A stretch of DNA of 64,000 bases from Cololabis saira (lineage: Eukaryota; Chordata; Actinopteri; Beloniformes; Belonidae). Positions 1 to 13,000 of the stretch are shown piece after piece. Where the stretch lies: assembly GCF_033807715.1 (NCBI RefSeq), contig NC_084587.1, positions 29,019,017-29,083,016 on the forward strand. Reading direction: 5' to 3'. The notes under the pieces are model-generated. The model searched no databases. It saw only the letters and a list, made by a program, of their open reading frames with translations, and was not told the DNA's origin. The position numbers and the translations under genes were made by a program. Positions within the stretch are counted from its first letter, which is position 1. The number at the start of each line of letters is the position of its first letter.

Positions 1-534
1 TTAATGGAGGTGTAATTATTTCATAATTATAAATTTCACATTTTTTATCAGTTTTAGCAGCTAATGTACATAGATAAGTATACTTGTTTTTTGTTTTTTT
101 CAAAATGAAATAATGATGGATATGGAGAAAAAATAACTACATGAGACGCCTTAGATAATAAAATGCTGGTACAGTATGCTCAGCCAAGGAAGAAAAAAGT
201 ACTTTTGTAAGATTCTTGGTAGTGTCAGATTTTATTAGCTCCTGGGAAATTAATTTGAAATGCTGATGACTCCACCTGGATTCAGGAGCCTAAACGAGCT
301 GTCCCTCAAAGTTTTTCAAATTTGTAAAATTTGGTGCATTTATTTGAAACAGGTTTGCCTGTGATGGATTGGTCCCAAGCCCAGGGAGAACCCCTGGTTC
401 AAGAAATGCTTAATTATACGGAAAATGTTTCATTTCTAACCTCCTTTTTTAATATGGTACTTTGCTGCTACCAGATCTGTCAGTGCTCCATTTTCCTGAA
501 TGAAGCAGTGAAACAAGTGTGGGACTCCTCTTAC

Positions 535-667
535 CCACAGAGGAAGAGTCCTCCACAGAACAGGTAGGTGAGTACACCAGAGGAGTAGTCCACCTTGGAG
601 AGGATGGTCTGATGGCACTTGGGACACGCAATCTGAACTGGATTGTCTCCCAATGGCCCAATCATTG
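535..667 (-). CDS. LITAF-domain protein, single internal exon (partial gene)
   Basis: Read on the minus strand, this exon encodes about 44 residues. They contain GDNPVQIACPKC, then a run of small and hydrophobic residues, then a second cluster ending LFCGGLFLCG. This is the first half of the LITAF (SIMPLE-like) domain: a CxxC zinc ribbon knuckle followed by the amphipathic membrane-inserting segment. LITAF family proteins sit on the cytosolic face of late endosomes and lysosomes. The exon is bounded by a plausible AG acceptor (after 668) and a GTAAGAG donor (from 534 downward). The second CxxC half should be in the next exon, which would lie left of the window; I did not find it here. Upstream proline-rich exons were not recognised. 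In human, LITAF is close to TXNDC11, which supports the call. It could be LITAF itself, CDIP1 or another paralog. Confidence 0.72.
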
Positions 668-1789
668 CTTCATGAAAGAAAGGAGGGGAAAGCAGAAATT
701 AAGTGGGTGACAAAGAAAATGTGTTTTTCAACAAAGTTACAGGAACTGTGTTTAATATCACCAACTGTATGGACTCACCAACAGGCACCTGTATATTTGA
801 CATTATTCCTGTTAGCAACAATAAAGGGAAACAGAACACAAAATATTAGGATTGTAATAGATTTTGACAATATTTTAAAATAGCCCTATAATGCAAGATG
901 TATCATGTTTGATCCATGAATTTTTAAGACCTCCTACCACCCCCATAATCAAAAGAGGAGAAAAAAAACGTTTTATACAAATCAAAAAACTATTTAAAAA
1001 ATGTAAACAACAAAATAAAAAATACATAAACTTGCCTATTCATAATAATAAGAAAAATAATTATTCAGATTTGTATAGATTATTATTTTTTAGATATTTT
1101 AGATTATTTTTATTCATAGATTTATTTAATTTTGTTTTTGTTTTTTTAGGGGGTGTTCTTATTTCATGGCATTAAAGGGTTAGACTAGACGTGACTTATT
1201 TACAACCTTATTTACAATCTTATTACAACCTTGGAAATAAAATGTTTTCACAACAAACTACCCAACAAAATAACCAGTCTAATCTAAGAGTCGATATAAT
1301 CGATTTTAGATTGGTATTTTACTCACAGTTTGCGGCGGGATGTGTTGCTTCAGAGTGGACTATCGTCTCAGTGAGGGGACCACACCTTTTCTGCGAGACC
1401 TAATTTCTTGCCTGGAAGTCACGGGATAGTCTGTGAGAACATTTATTGACAAAACCCAGACCCACTGAACATTTTAATGTATTCATGTATTACTTATTAA
1501 TCCCTCTGTTGGAACTACTGATCGGTATTCAGTCTAAGGCTTTAGTAGCCTATAGTTCACGAACTGAGGAGGCATTTTACAACGTTATCTGGGATTTGGT
1601 ATCAGTTTTATTTTACTTATGTTAGGGGAAAACATGAGTTTGCGGTTGGTGTTAGTGAGATGTGGAAAGATTCACGTAAAAGATGTCTTTTTCTGAGTTT
1701 TGCGCGGCACGAGGTGGAGGGAAGATGAACAACGCTCCATTCAGGGGGAATTAGTGGCGCATGCTTCTGCTTCTTCAAATTAGATGTGG
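668..1789. other. AT-rich stretch, no gene seen
   Basis: Nothing codes convincingly here on either strand. The sequence is AT-rich with short homopolymer runs. It probably belongs to an intron or 5' flank of the minus-strand LITAF-like gene. Confidence 0.5.
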
Positions 1790-1797
1790 CATTTAAG

Positions 1798-2420
1798 TAG
1801 GGTTGCCAACTCCCTGAGAAATAAATAAGGGACACCTCATCGGCAGGGCCTTCACCCTTCCTGGCGTGGTGAATTTTTTTTAGCCCCTTTTTTTGTGAGT
1901 GAAACGATTTCTTAACTATTTGACTCGAACCTGAATGGAATTAGATGGATATTTTTGAATGCCATGAACACATGGAAAACAAATTATTATCCAGCAATTC
2001 ACTTTAATACAAAATAACAAAATGAACTGAATAAACTAAGTATCTTTCTTAAACAGAAACCTGTCCTGTTTAACTTAAAATTGTATAAATTAATATAAAA
2101 CAATAGAAAGAAAGCAGAACATCCATCCTTTAATAGTGCACATTTTTAGTGCAATAACAAAAGTGCAAACAGAAAGTCTGTAGAAAACTTGCCAATGTAT
2201 TTGTGCCTCAAAGGCCGTGACTGTAAGCTGTAGTAAAACAGAAAAAATAACTTATGAACTCAACAGCTCAATGCCATTTTCCATTGGCATTTTATGACTA
2301 TTTTTGACTCTCACAGTAATACGGGACAAAGTGCATCCCTTTTCAGCTCAATACAGGACGCGTACTTTAGTTTAGAAATACTGGACGATTCCGTTTCTCA
2401 AGGGACGGTTGGCAACCATA
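1798..2420. mobile_element. Nonautonomous hAT-like element with 8-bp target duplication
   Basis: The ends are imperfect inverted repeats: TAGGGTTGCCAACTCCCTGA on the left and the complement of a GGGACGGTTGGCAACC end on the right. Both sides are flanked by the same 8 bases, CATTTAAG (1790-1797 and 2421-2428). An 8-bp duplication is the mark of hAT transposition. The interior is AT-rich and has no transposase. The family itself was not identified. Confidence 0.8.
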
Positions 2421-2692
2421 CATTTAAGCTTTCAGTGAACACAACTGCTCTCCACTCGTGCTCCGATCCTGCCGGCCCCTTCACGTTAGAACTGCATGTT
2501 AAAGGAGCTGTATGTAAGAGCAATAATAAAACGAATCATAAAATGACCCCGATATGTCAACAGACATTTAAAAATCATGTTCATTTCAAATACTTATGTC
2601 ACTGACAACAGCACTCAAGCCAGGATATTCCAGTTTAAAAAGAGGAGTTGCAGCCCTCAACTGATGTTTATGTTGTCATTTTTTGTTTTGGC

Positions 2693-2892
2693 CTGAAGCT
2701 CCACCCTCCACCTATCTCCCAATCACCAAGTCAGTATTGTTTCTGAAGCTCCACCCTCCACCTATCTCCCAATCACCAAGTCAGTATTGTTTCTGAAGCT
2801 CCACCCTCCACCTATCTCCCAATCACCAAGTCAGTATTGTTTCTGAAGCTCCACCCTCCACCTATCTCCCAATCACCAAGTCAGTATTGTTT
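2693..2892. repeat. Four tandem copies of a 50-bp unit
   Basis: A 50-bp unit beginning CTGAAGCTCCACCCTCCACC is repeated four times head to tail with no difference I can see. The array stops at 2892, where the sequence changes to a GC-richer stretch. Identical copies suggest recent expansion or a polymorphic minisatellite. Confidence 0.97.
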
Positions 2893-3121
2893 CGGCATCC
2901 GGGTTGCCAGCTCGGCTCTAATTATCGCAGCCATGGCAGCCTACGTTCCTGCTGCATTCTGCAGCCTACCTGGCAACCTCTGGTCGGGGGGAGGAGGGGG
3001 AGGGTACATGCCGATCAACAATATTTTGAAAGTGACTGCAGTACCAGTTTTGGACATTTCTTACAGACGGCTCCTTTAATATTCCAGCTAGAAGAGCGAG
3101 TTGTCTAAAACTTGGGCTCTC

Positions 3122-3256
3122 AAGCCGGAATTATGGTTCTGCGTTAAATCGACGGCGTAACCTACGGCGTAGGTTACGCGGCGACGCGCCGGGTACGGCG
3201 CGCGTCGTACGCCGTAGGCTCTGCGTTGGTGTAACGCGGAACCATAAATCAGCCTT
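3122..3256. mobile_element. Short foldback MITE (AATTATGGTTCTGCG family)
   Basis: The left arm reads AATTATGGTTCTGCGTTA and the right arm is its near complement ending in AACCATAAATCAGCCTT. Between them is CpG-rich sequence with CTACGGCGTA-type palindromes. The same ends occur at 18891-20183, 44656-46716 and 62941-63010, so this is a family in the window. It belongs to the DNA-transposon type; the superfamily is not settled here. Confidence 0.75.
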
Positions 3257-3345
3257 AATAAATGCTCGGGGGTCATGTTCTGGGTCTCTGGAAAGCACCC
3301 AGAGACAACTTGTGTTGAGATAGACGCTATATAAATAAAATTGAC
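3257..3345 (+). mobile_element. LINE 3' tail fragment (L2-like)
   Basis: This short piece reads GGGGTCATGTTCTGGGTCTC and ends with a GCTATATAAATAAAATTGA-like tail. A second copy is at 41130-41345. Such tails are the 3' ends of 5'-truncated L2-type LINEs in fish genomes. Confidence 0.6.
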
Positions 3346-3510
3346 TTGTATTGAATACATTTATTAATTTCATTCATATTGTATTGTATTTTAATTTCCC
3401 TTAGGGAATTGGTAAAGTATTATTGGATTGAATGCTGTAACACCACACAGTTGCTGCAGATCTACACATCACAAAGGAGCTGTATTTGATTGAGATCCGG
3501 TGACTGCCTG

Positions 3511-4253
3511 CAGGGGTTTTCAATTCCGGTGTTGTGCCGTATTCAGCACCCCTGCCGTGAAAAGCACCCCCTCGTCGATGCGCATGTGGAGAGGACGCTA
3601 TAAACTACTACCAAACGGACATATATTACCCACAGATCTCTTATTCACGAGTAAATGTCAAAAAGGACTAAATGCTCATGTTTAATTTACTACAAATGAC
3701 AACGTACACACAATGACAAAAATTATATTCTCATTCCGTGTCACGTTCTGTTTAGCGTCCAGTTTTGTGTTGATGATTCATGTTTAAATGCGCTCATGGA
3801 TTCCACAATAGTCATACTTTCCCACAATCACAGTCACAGATAACAAAAATCGGGTAAATGGTTATTGATCTCATTAATTAATAGCCTGCTTACTGTGTTG
3901 TCTTCCATAATATTTGTAAATATATATAATATAAACTCCTAAGTATGTGTTTGTGTGAGTGTGTATATATATGTGTATATATATAGTGCGTTCCCGCGAC
4001 GAGGGGGTGCTTTTCACGGCAGGGGTGCTGAATACGGCACAACACCTGTCCTCGGGCCTCCCTGCCCTGCATGTTTTAGATGTTGCCTTGCATCAACACA
4101 CCTGATTCTAATTAAAGGTCCTCATTAGTTTGTCATCGAGGTCTGTACAACTCTGTTGATGACACAGCTCCTTGTATCATGGTGTGCTGAAAGCAGGGTA
4201 GCATCTAAAACAAGCAGGGCAGGGGGCCTGAGGACCGGAATTGAAAACCCTTG
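3511..4253. mobile_element. hAT-like MITE split by a second insertion
   Basis: The left end CAGGGGTTTTCAATTCCGG and the right end CCGGAATTGAAAACCCTTG are inverted repeats. The arms continue with a TCCTC..GGCC..CCTGCCCTGC block and TGTTTTAGATG on both sides. Related elements start at 18609 and 63865. A different element (3528-4046) is inserted in the left arm: the arm resumes at about 4047 with TCCTCGGGCC. I could not read a clean 8-bp duplication at the outer ends. Confidence 0.7.
3528..4046. mobile_element. Nested MITE with about 52-bp perfect terminal inverted repeats
   Basis: The termini are exact inverted repeats of about 50 bases, starting GGTGTTGTGCCGTATTCAGC and running to CCCCTCGTCG. 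The centre has ATAT-rich sequence and no ORF of note. It sits inside the left arm of the 3511-4253 element, so it arrived later. The target-site duplication is not clear. Confidence 0.85.
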
Positions 4254-4539
4254 CCTAGACCATTTGAGTACAGTGACCTCATTGCCATGTGGGACTTAAT
4301 TTGAGCTTTGAGACATGGCGTGTTATTCTGCTGGAACTGGCCATCAGAAGATGGGATCATTGTGACACAAAGGGATAGGATCAGCAACAACACTCTGCTA
4401 GGCTGCGTTATTGCTTAGTGGGAATAGGGATTTAAGTGCATGTTTTAAAAATGGATCACCAAAGCCACACTTCCATGCTGCTCGTACCAAAGCTCTGACC
4501 TTGTCACTCAATTCCACCAGATCAAGTTTTTTCAAATAG

Positions 4540-4665
4540 TCTATACTCCAAATTTGGTGAGTCTTTGCAAACTGTAGCTTCTGTTTCTCGTCATTTGCTG
4601 AAAGGAGCAGCACATGATGTGGTCCCTGTCGCTGCAGCCCATCTGCTTTCAAGATGTGATGTGTT
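4540..4665 (-). pseudogene. Tc1-like transposase fragment
   Basis: On the minus strand a short stretch reads LKADGLQRQGPHHVLLLSAN followed by LQFAKTHQIW. This resembles the linker between the helix-turn-helix and the catalytic domain of Tc1-like transposases. The similarity fades quickly and no catalytic DDE residues follow, so it is a decayed fragment. The rest of 4254-6336 shows no other coding signal. Confidence 0.5.
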
Positions 4666-6336
4666 AAGAGACAACCTTCTGCATATACCTTTGTTACTGC
4701 CTAACAACCTAAACCTGGTTGGCCATTCCCCTCTGTGAACAAGAAAACTGCAGCTCACAGAACATTGGCAGTTGATTGAATCACTATCTGTACAAATCCT
4801 ACAGATTGTGCATGAAAATCACGTCCCTTTAGTCACCTTTCTTCCTCACATTGATGCTTGGATGCTTCAACTTAACCCTGACAACGCGACCGGTGAGAGC
4901 AACATAAGCTATCTCAGAATTTAAACACAATGAAACGGGATTAGACATTTGCTTAGTGAACAAGTGTCTTCGTAGAAGAGTATTACAAATCAGTAACTGG
5001 TCTACAGACTAAATCCCTGTTGTGGTGTAATACATGATACAAAATGAAACAAACAGTTAAGTAAGATGAAAATTTTTTAATCAGTAAAAACAGGTGCAAT
5101 ATTTCACATGTAAACAATTGCAGCATCTCAATCTTAATACCTGAATAGTTACATAGAAATATTCTAGTGACTCTGTCTGTAAAAATAGATCAGTGTAGCG
5201 AACCCATTAACAAACCCTTAAATTAAGAAAGTTACTTCCATGTTTTTTTTAAGCTCACTGTAACATCGTGTGAGCAGGTGCTGTTTCTCAGCTTCATTCA
5301 CTCATTTCCAGGAAAATCTTTACTGCAAATTACAAGGAAGGTCTGTGCAGCCTGGTCCTAATCAGAAAGGAAAATTAGATTAAAAATAATCATGTAGCAC
5401 AGAAGTGTCTAATGTGTTGATTCTTGTATGGAAATCTTGTATGGAAATGAGAGAAAACAAAGACATTTCCAATGCAGCTGAAAATAAGTACAAATGTAAC
5501 TCAAAAAACAGAAAATAAAACATCAGCACACATTAAATTCTCGGGCAGGTGATGAACACAAACTAGGTGCCGTTAAAAAAGCCCTGACCCTTCATTCACC
5601 TAAGAGGCAGGAGAACCAGGACTTTGTCTTGTTCTGCACTTCCTCCGTTTTTTAGTATAATTTCCACTTTCTCTTGTTGCACACCCACATTAAACTGTCC
5701 CACTTTAGTTGTTATGAAAGAAACAATACACTTCAACAAACAAAATTAACACATCTTTCCTTTAATGGCACTGCTTTTGATATGAAAGTTGAAAAGAAAT
5801 AACTGGAATTAGTGCTGGAAAGTCCACAAATTAAAGGTTAATTCTCTGAGCCAGTTACTGGCTATGAGCTATATCAACCAATTTTCTCTCCAAGTCTTTA
5901 TTATTCTTGGACTTTGACCCTGGCACAAGATTACAATTTCTTCACCCTTAAACCCACTTCCTGCAAAGGAAGCATACAAATTGAGACGCTTTAATCGGAC
6001 AGTTAGGACTGAATTACCAAACTAGTGTCTCCATCAGTGGAAAAGCTTAACGCTCTGTCTTTCACTGCATCAATTATCCACCTTTTCTCTTGAGCTTTTT
6101 CTATTAGGTCCTGACTAAGATAAAGCTTAAAGACGTGTTAATCATCACATCCTCCTTCTCTCTCAACAGGACGTGAACTGGCTTGTTCCCCTTGCGCGCT
6201 TTACGTGACCTCCTGCATGAGATTTAGAATCCTCCCATCATGTCACAGCTTTTGTTTCCTCCTCCAGTCCGGGTCTTCCTTCATTTCCAGGCCCAGTTTC
6301 CTCCTCTCATTTATATCATCCCCTGCAGACTTGTAC
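4666..6336. other. Non-coding stretch; probable TXNDC11 3' UTR at its right end
   Basis: No gene was seen. The right part (about 5880-6336) follows the TXNDC11 stop codon on the minus strand and is likely its 3' UTR. The remainder is AT-rich intergenic DNA. Confidence 0.45.
5897..5902 (-). promoter_or_regulatory. Candidate polyadenylation signal of TXNDC11
   Basis: AATAAA on the minus strand, about 435 bases after the TXNDC11 stop. It is a candidate only; transcript ends are not visible from sequence. Confidence 0.3.
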
Positions 6337-6847
6337 TCAGGAGGCTAGATGGCTTCTTTTCTGTTCTTCTGTTTCTGTTCTTTTCTCTGTGTGTTTTCTG
6401 TCCACCTCACCGTGCTCTTTAGCCTCTGTCCTGTCCTTCAGCGCCCTCAGCAGGACCCTGAGCAGCGTGTTTTCATTTAGCAGGGTTTCAGAGGTGTCTG
6501 CTAGCTCCTGCAGTCGCCTCACCGCCTCCCTGAGCTGCCGGCTTTTCTCCCGGTGCTGCGCTTCCAACCGTTCTTCACTGCTGCGAACCCCAAACTTTAG
6601 CTGTCGGTTGTCACGCCAGAGTTGCGCCAGCTGTTGGGAGAGACGCTCGCGGGCGTGATGCAGCGACTGTACTTCCCGCTGGAGAGTCAGAAATTCTTTG
6701 TGGAGGATGGCACTGGCACCCGACTCCGGAGCTTCAGCAGATGGTTGGTCTGTGTTTTGGTCAGAGCCAGAGTGCTGCAGGAGGAACTGGAGGAGGTTGG
6801 GCAGCGTGATCGGGAGGTGGTCAGGATACTTCACGCTAAGATGTTTT
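6337..6847 (-). CDS. TXNDC11: TXNDC11 exon 13 (last coding exon)
   Basis: It begins after a TTCTTCTCTTCAAG acceptor and encodes [19 protein letters not shown], which closes the second thioredoxin fold. A heptad-rich segment with many Leu, Glu and Arg follows; this is the predicted coiled coil. The frame ends at TGA (6337-6339). Confidence 0.93.
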
Positions 6848-7012
6848 CTTGAAGAGAAGAAACAAGAAACACAAACATTGACAATACTTCTGCTGAAATT
6901 CATACATTATCATTAAGTGAAACTATTTTCTAAAGTATTTTATTTATTTAGCAGTATCTAAACAATATCTAATATACTGTATATCTAAAAGCAAATCAAT
7001 GCTGCCTTCTGA

Positions 7013-7091
<79 letters not shown>

Positions 7092-10000
7092 TTTTCCTGT
7101 TTTTTTCGGCAGAGACAAGCTCTTGAGTAGCCATGACAAGGAATTCATTGATATGAACCACTAAAAATGAATGGATTTTGTTCAATAGTCTGAAAGGATC
7201 AAAGGCGTTTCCAAAGAGGTCAAAGAGGCCAGGGAAAAAAAAGCTTACTGAAATCTTTATAAGCAGAAAAGTCTCTGCCGTGCATGCAGCCAAAGATACC
7301 TGTAGTGGTTGTTGTGACATTTAAAAGTAAACTTCAGCTGCAAGTTTAACCTGTGCAACAGGTTTACATCAACAAAGGGTTGAGCACTTTACCTGCTGAT
7401 ACCGTCAGCCTCGGAGAGCTGAAACACGCAGCCGGCATGCACACAAACCTACATAACCAAACAGGTAGGTCATTCAGGAGTATTATCATATGCAGTAGTG
7501 TGAGTGTGGGCCACTGGAGGAACTCTGTAACCTCGCTTATACAGCAGCAGGCGAGAAACCTGCTGTAGCAATGAGGGAAAGCATATTTTCATGTGCATCG
7601 CTGTAATTATCCTCACCTGTATTTGGGAAACAGAAGTATTGAAGGAACATGATCCACCATGAACTCCCACGGAAGGTCATTACGGGCCACATTCACCCTG
7701 AACACAGAACAGCGTTGCTACATTATTTTTGTTCCTTCTTAAAAATCGCTGACTTTGATCTGTTACAGACCAGCTCATCACAGTATATTTAAATGATTAT
7801 TGAAGCTCCTCCGGTTATTAAAACACCATCGGAGAGACAGAAACCGTACCTGGCTACGGTGATGGTGCTGTTTCCCTGCAATAATCTTGCCAGCTGAACG
7901 ATAACGTGGTTCAGAACAGAGCAGAACCCACACCACTGAGTGTAGTAAAATAGCAGCACGTCCTAAAAGACACAAATACAACATCTTTGTAGTCCAACTC
8001 TGCAGTCCTGATCAGTTATTTGAAACGTTTCAAACATCTGACAAGAGTTAATCCATTAATTTGATCAGATTTTCTGCTTTATCTCCATGTGTTTCAGGTT
8101 TCCGTTAGGGCTGGGCGATATGGACCAAAAGTCATATCTCGATATTTTCTAGATAAATGGCGATACTCGATATATATCTCGATATTTTTTCTGTGCCTTA
8201 ATTGGGGTTTCCCCCAAAGCATTATAGCATAGCATCTCTGTTAGCTTAATTTTTTTCTGAGGCAAACCCTTAAAAAAACTGTCAGTTTTAATACAAAGCC
8301 TCGTGCCAAATGTCACACAGGTTCCTTTATTAACAGAGGTCTGCACAATATCAGAATGTATAAAACAAATGAAACAAAAATAAACTGCCTGCATATATAG
8401 AATAAAAATGCTTCTTGAATAAAATAAAACAAATATCCCTTTCCTGCATAACAATTACATTAAAATACACTGTACAATTAATACAATGTAGACAGTAACA
8501 GGCAGACTTTTCCACTGAGGTTGACAGTTGTGCAAATAAAAAAACATTTGTGCAAATCTCAAATAAAACATTCAAGTCAATTTGTCACAAAATAATCTAT
8601 ATCAAAATCATTAAAAAAAAAAAAAGGTAATTTTTTTTTTTTTAAATCGATATAAATGATATTGTCTCGTACCATATCGTGTTTGAAAATATATCGATAT
8701 ATATTAAAATCTCGATATATCGCCCAGCCCTAGTTTCCGTCAATGTGCTCATCAATAATAACATTTGGTAAAGCAAGAAGGAAAAAAGAACATTTCAGCA
8801 TCAATTTTCTAGGATGAGCCAGTTGTTTGGGAGTAATGAAAGGAAACTGGATTCAAAGGAATCCAGATATAAATAATATAAACAAACAGAGTGTAGACAG
8901 CAAGGGTGTGGAGGCCAAAAAGAGACAAGGCCAGAGTATTTTGTATCACCTTGTGAAGGTCCATGACAGAGGACAGGAAAGAGGAAGTAGTCAGCTCTGT
9001 GATGAGGACGCGTGGAGGAGAGTGCTGGTGTTTGTCTGGATGCCTGGCATCCTCTTCACTTCCCTTCCTGTCCTCCTCTCCAACCAAGTGTCTCTGCAAG
9101 AAGCTGTACGGAGAACTGAAGTTCCTGATGAAGGCCTCTTTATTATGAAACACACACACACACAAACACCTTAAATGCAAAGTTGCTATTTAGATATTAA
9201 TTTACAATATTAAAATTAAAAACTTTTTTTTTTTTAAACTGCTAATTCTTTAAATGATTATTAATTTTTGTAGCAAAAACTTAACAGGTGCACCACATGC
9301 CCAGTAACAAAAGCACTGCCTTAGTCTTACCCAGAGACTCTGTCAGTGTGGCTGCTGGGCTGCGCTGGAGAACATAATGAACCTCATCCTTTAGGTTCAC
9401 GATAGCTGCGAAGGACCCGTCGCCTTGTGAAGAAGCCTCTGGGTGCTGGAAAGCACTTCTGTTGCTTGATGCTCCAAGTCTCACAGCCAAAGGCCAGTTG
9501 AGAGCAACATCCAGCACATAAAACCTGAGTGTCCTGTTGGTTTGACACCTTAGCCCTGTGATGCCGTCTCTGTTCAGCTGAGGGTTAGAGGTTGGAGGGA
9601 TGAAGGAGGAAGGAGGTGTGAGGTGAGCTCTTTGAACGTCTGGCTCCTCTTTGGCTTGTGATTCGTTAAGCTGACGTTCTATTTTTCTGCAGCAGGCACT
9701 GAATTGACTAAAAGGACTGTAGCTGTTCAGAAAATTGGTGCAGCTCACTGAGGTTGCAGTTTTCATGGTGATGGAAGAAGGTAGTTGGTGGAGACAACAG
9801 TTTCTGAGATACGTGTGCAAAACGTCTGCCCCCTGTGTCACAGAAGGGAACAAGCAGTGATGGGAGGCGGTGGGGAGGCTCGGCCACGACAAGCTGAGGC
9901 AAACCTCGCACACATTCGTGCTTGAATCTGGGAGAACAACTGACTGGCAGCAGGGGGGGAGGGAGGTGGAGCTCTTATCCCATCTGGAATGGTCACAGGA

Positions 10001-13000
10001 ATGATACCGCACAGCAATATCAGCAACCTAAAAGACATTTAAAAAAAGATATAAATAAAGTAAAACTGGCTGTCTCTTGAAATTAAGAGTTTCTCAGTTC
10101 TTCACATGACGAGACAGGAATAAGTACACAATGTCCTAGGGTTATTACTTCACACGCTCCTTGTTCTACTCGCTTGTAGACATGTAGGTGAACTCAACAG
10201 AAGCGTATATCTACACAACGGAGCTGGCAGGGTAAAAATCACACCAAACTCCTGCCCGACTGACTCTCATATTTCTGTTCTCACGTCCAGCTGATTTGTG
10301 TAATCTCCCCAAAATGTAAACACACTGCAAGAAGGCAATGTCAGCATAGCAGTGGTAGAAAGTAAGATAACACACTCCCCGGTTCTCCAAAGAAGAAAAT
10401 TCAATTTTCCAGTTAATATTGATTTTATTTATTGATTTATTTTCATTGATTTAATTTTGAAACCTTGAAATGTATCCAAGCTCATTAAAATTAAATATAA
10501 TTGTACCATGATTTTTATCAAGCTCCTTTCTTAATAAACCAACAACAAACAAAGGAAACTGTGACTTAATAAACAAAAAAATGAATAACTATGAAATAAA
10601 ATGTATAGCTTTCTATAATAATTATTTTTTTGTAATCCGAGCGCAACTATGTGCACATGAATATCAAATTTGATAATGAAAGGAAACAGGAACCAGTTTA
10701 ATGCAGCATCACTGAGGAAGTGACAATGATGCTGGCGATGAACTGAACAGTGACGGATTAATAAATTGGAGTTGGTGGAATAAACTGGTGGGCGTCATCT
10801 GAATAAAAACACAAATGTATTTGCAAGTAATGCCTCAGAAGAAAGTTATTTAAAAAAAAAACAACAGAACAAAGTAAAAGCAGAGCCGTGTGGTGTAGAC
10901 TGAGGGGACACCAGCACTAAAAGGGCACAAATGGTTACTAAAGCCGAGCTAGATCACTACATCCATCACCTGCTGGAGTACGGGACTTGGTTCAGATCCC
11001 AGTGGGTTGTGTGGCAGGAACAGCAGCAGCGCTGGGCCTTTTGTCAGCTCTCGCTCCAATAAACGGGACTTTGTTCCTGGGGGGTGCAGCCAGCGCAGGA
11101 CGGTCTCTTGGTGTTCGAACACCCAGCTACAGATGGCCTCTGAGGTAAAGTTACGCTTCTTTCGAGGGAAAACCTGGTGTGTGAAATCCCAATATAAAAA
11201 CCATTCACACTTTTATTATATTTTACTTTTGTTTTTTAAAACACTGTCCATTGCGACCCGACATTCTTACCACAGAGGAGTTAAATCTTCTGTGCAGGTA
11301 AACAGTCTCATCCTCTTGAACTGCGATGGCCTCCGCCACATGCTTGCTGGTCACGATTCCAAAGCGCACAACACCGTGGAAATCTGCACCATAAAAACAC
11401 AGATATTCTGGATAATAGACTGAATAATAGGATGAAATAATCTGGAAACAAATCGGTTTAATGTAGCTCTCATCAATATTGTCTATTCTTCTGTTCCAAC
11501 TTGTGATGTTTTTCAGTGCAACAGGAGAGGCTGCTTCTGTTAATTCTACCTCCATCTTAATCAAACTTGACATCACAAAAATGTTTATCAAAACTAGTGG
11601 CTTAAGACCATATAAACACTTCTTACCCCTTCTTAAGGCCTGCAAGGCAGAGGACAGATATGTGATGTACCCTGGTGGCTGTGGAGAGGAGTTAAACTGG
11701 AAGAAACCCACGACACGAGGCTGACAAAAGGTAGTCACAGAATGTAGAAAATTAGGCTTTGGCCAAAGAATCCATCCAAATATACAAAGAAATAAGGCAC
11801 AAGAAATTTAACAAGTGACAAAATAATGCACTTTATTTCCTCAAGATGGTAAACAACAGTAAAAACGCAAACCTAAAGTTTTTAGAGTGCAATATTCAGC
11901 CAGGACATGAAGCAATCATCACCAAATCACCATCTTATTTGTAAAGCTGAGCAATACCTCATGACAGGAGAGGAACTCCTCAAGGTGTATTCTTGACGGG
12001 AGGTACGTCAGTGGTGTGATGACTCTGAGGACAAAACTTTCCACATACGGAGCTACAAATGGACCTCTGTATTCTATTGGTCCAAACCTGCAGAAAAACA
12101 AACAGGTAACATACTGTATCAGACCGCTGAGGTGTGTGCACCTTAAATAGGTTTTTGTTCACCGTCAAAATCTGTAAACAAACGTAAAATAAACTCAAGG
12201 TATACACCTCTTTAAATACACACTCCTGGGAACACATGTCAGTACAAGCAGCTGCTCGTGTTACACGAGAAATAATTGTACATTTATTTGCATTTACTCC
12301 ATTTGCACTCATGTGAGCAAGTTCTTCACAGATTACAAAAGGTGCAAATGAGGAAGAAGAGGGTACGATTACTGGACTGGCATGGCTGCAGTTTCCACCA
12401 ACCCCCAGTAAAGAACATGTGGAGAACCTTGACATGAAAGAAAATAAATGCAACAACAACCTTGTGCTGTAACACACAAAATATTAAAAATGCTTCATCA
12501 CTTGATATCAATGCCAAGAGGCCGCTTAACTCTTGTGACAAAGAAAAAACGGGAACATTACAAAGTGGTAAAAGTTTTACTGTCCAACTTTTTTAATGTG
12601 TTATAGGCCTTACATGTAAAAATGAACAAACTAAATGAAGTGGGAACAAAAGCATTGAATAGTTTGGTTTCATACCGTGCGTAGCAAAATAAAAAAGTCA
12701 CGTGATTGCAAGCATGTATTGAGGACGTAAATGAGCATCTTTTATATTTAGTTAAACTCCCCGTGGTTCTTTCTTACCTCCTGTAAAACAGATGGATGAC
12801 GGGGTACTGGTAGAGGCGGTTTTGTCTCCTGCATTTACCCTGACTCCACCAGCAGTTCACAGCCACAAACTGCACCTGTGTTTGTGTTTTAGGAGATACA
12901 GACGGAAACAGAGCTGAACAAACACCACAAGTAGGGCACGTTGTGTTGACCTTCTCAGTCATGTGAGATCAGACTTTACTCCATCTCATTTGGCTTACAA

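Noticed and set aside
2294..2605. 103-codon plus-strand frame
   Set aside because: It straddles the right end of a hAT element and shows no protein family features.
3122..3256. CG-rich palindromes considered as a CRISPR-like or regulatory array
   Set aside because: They are the arms of a MITE found four times in the window.
1798..6336. Search for the SNN (stannin) gene between LITAF and TXNDC11
   Set aside because: No open frame of the right size or with a matching membrane segment was found.
6389..6852. Plus-strand frames opposite the last TXNDC11 exon
   Set aside because: Shadow frames of a coding exon on the minus strand.
8149..8575. Minus-strand frames within a MITE
   Set aside because: They recur in the sibling MITE at 51429-51738 with changes and gaps; they are AT-rich by-products, not genes.
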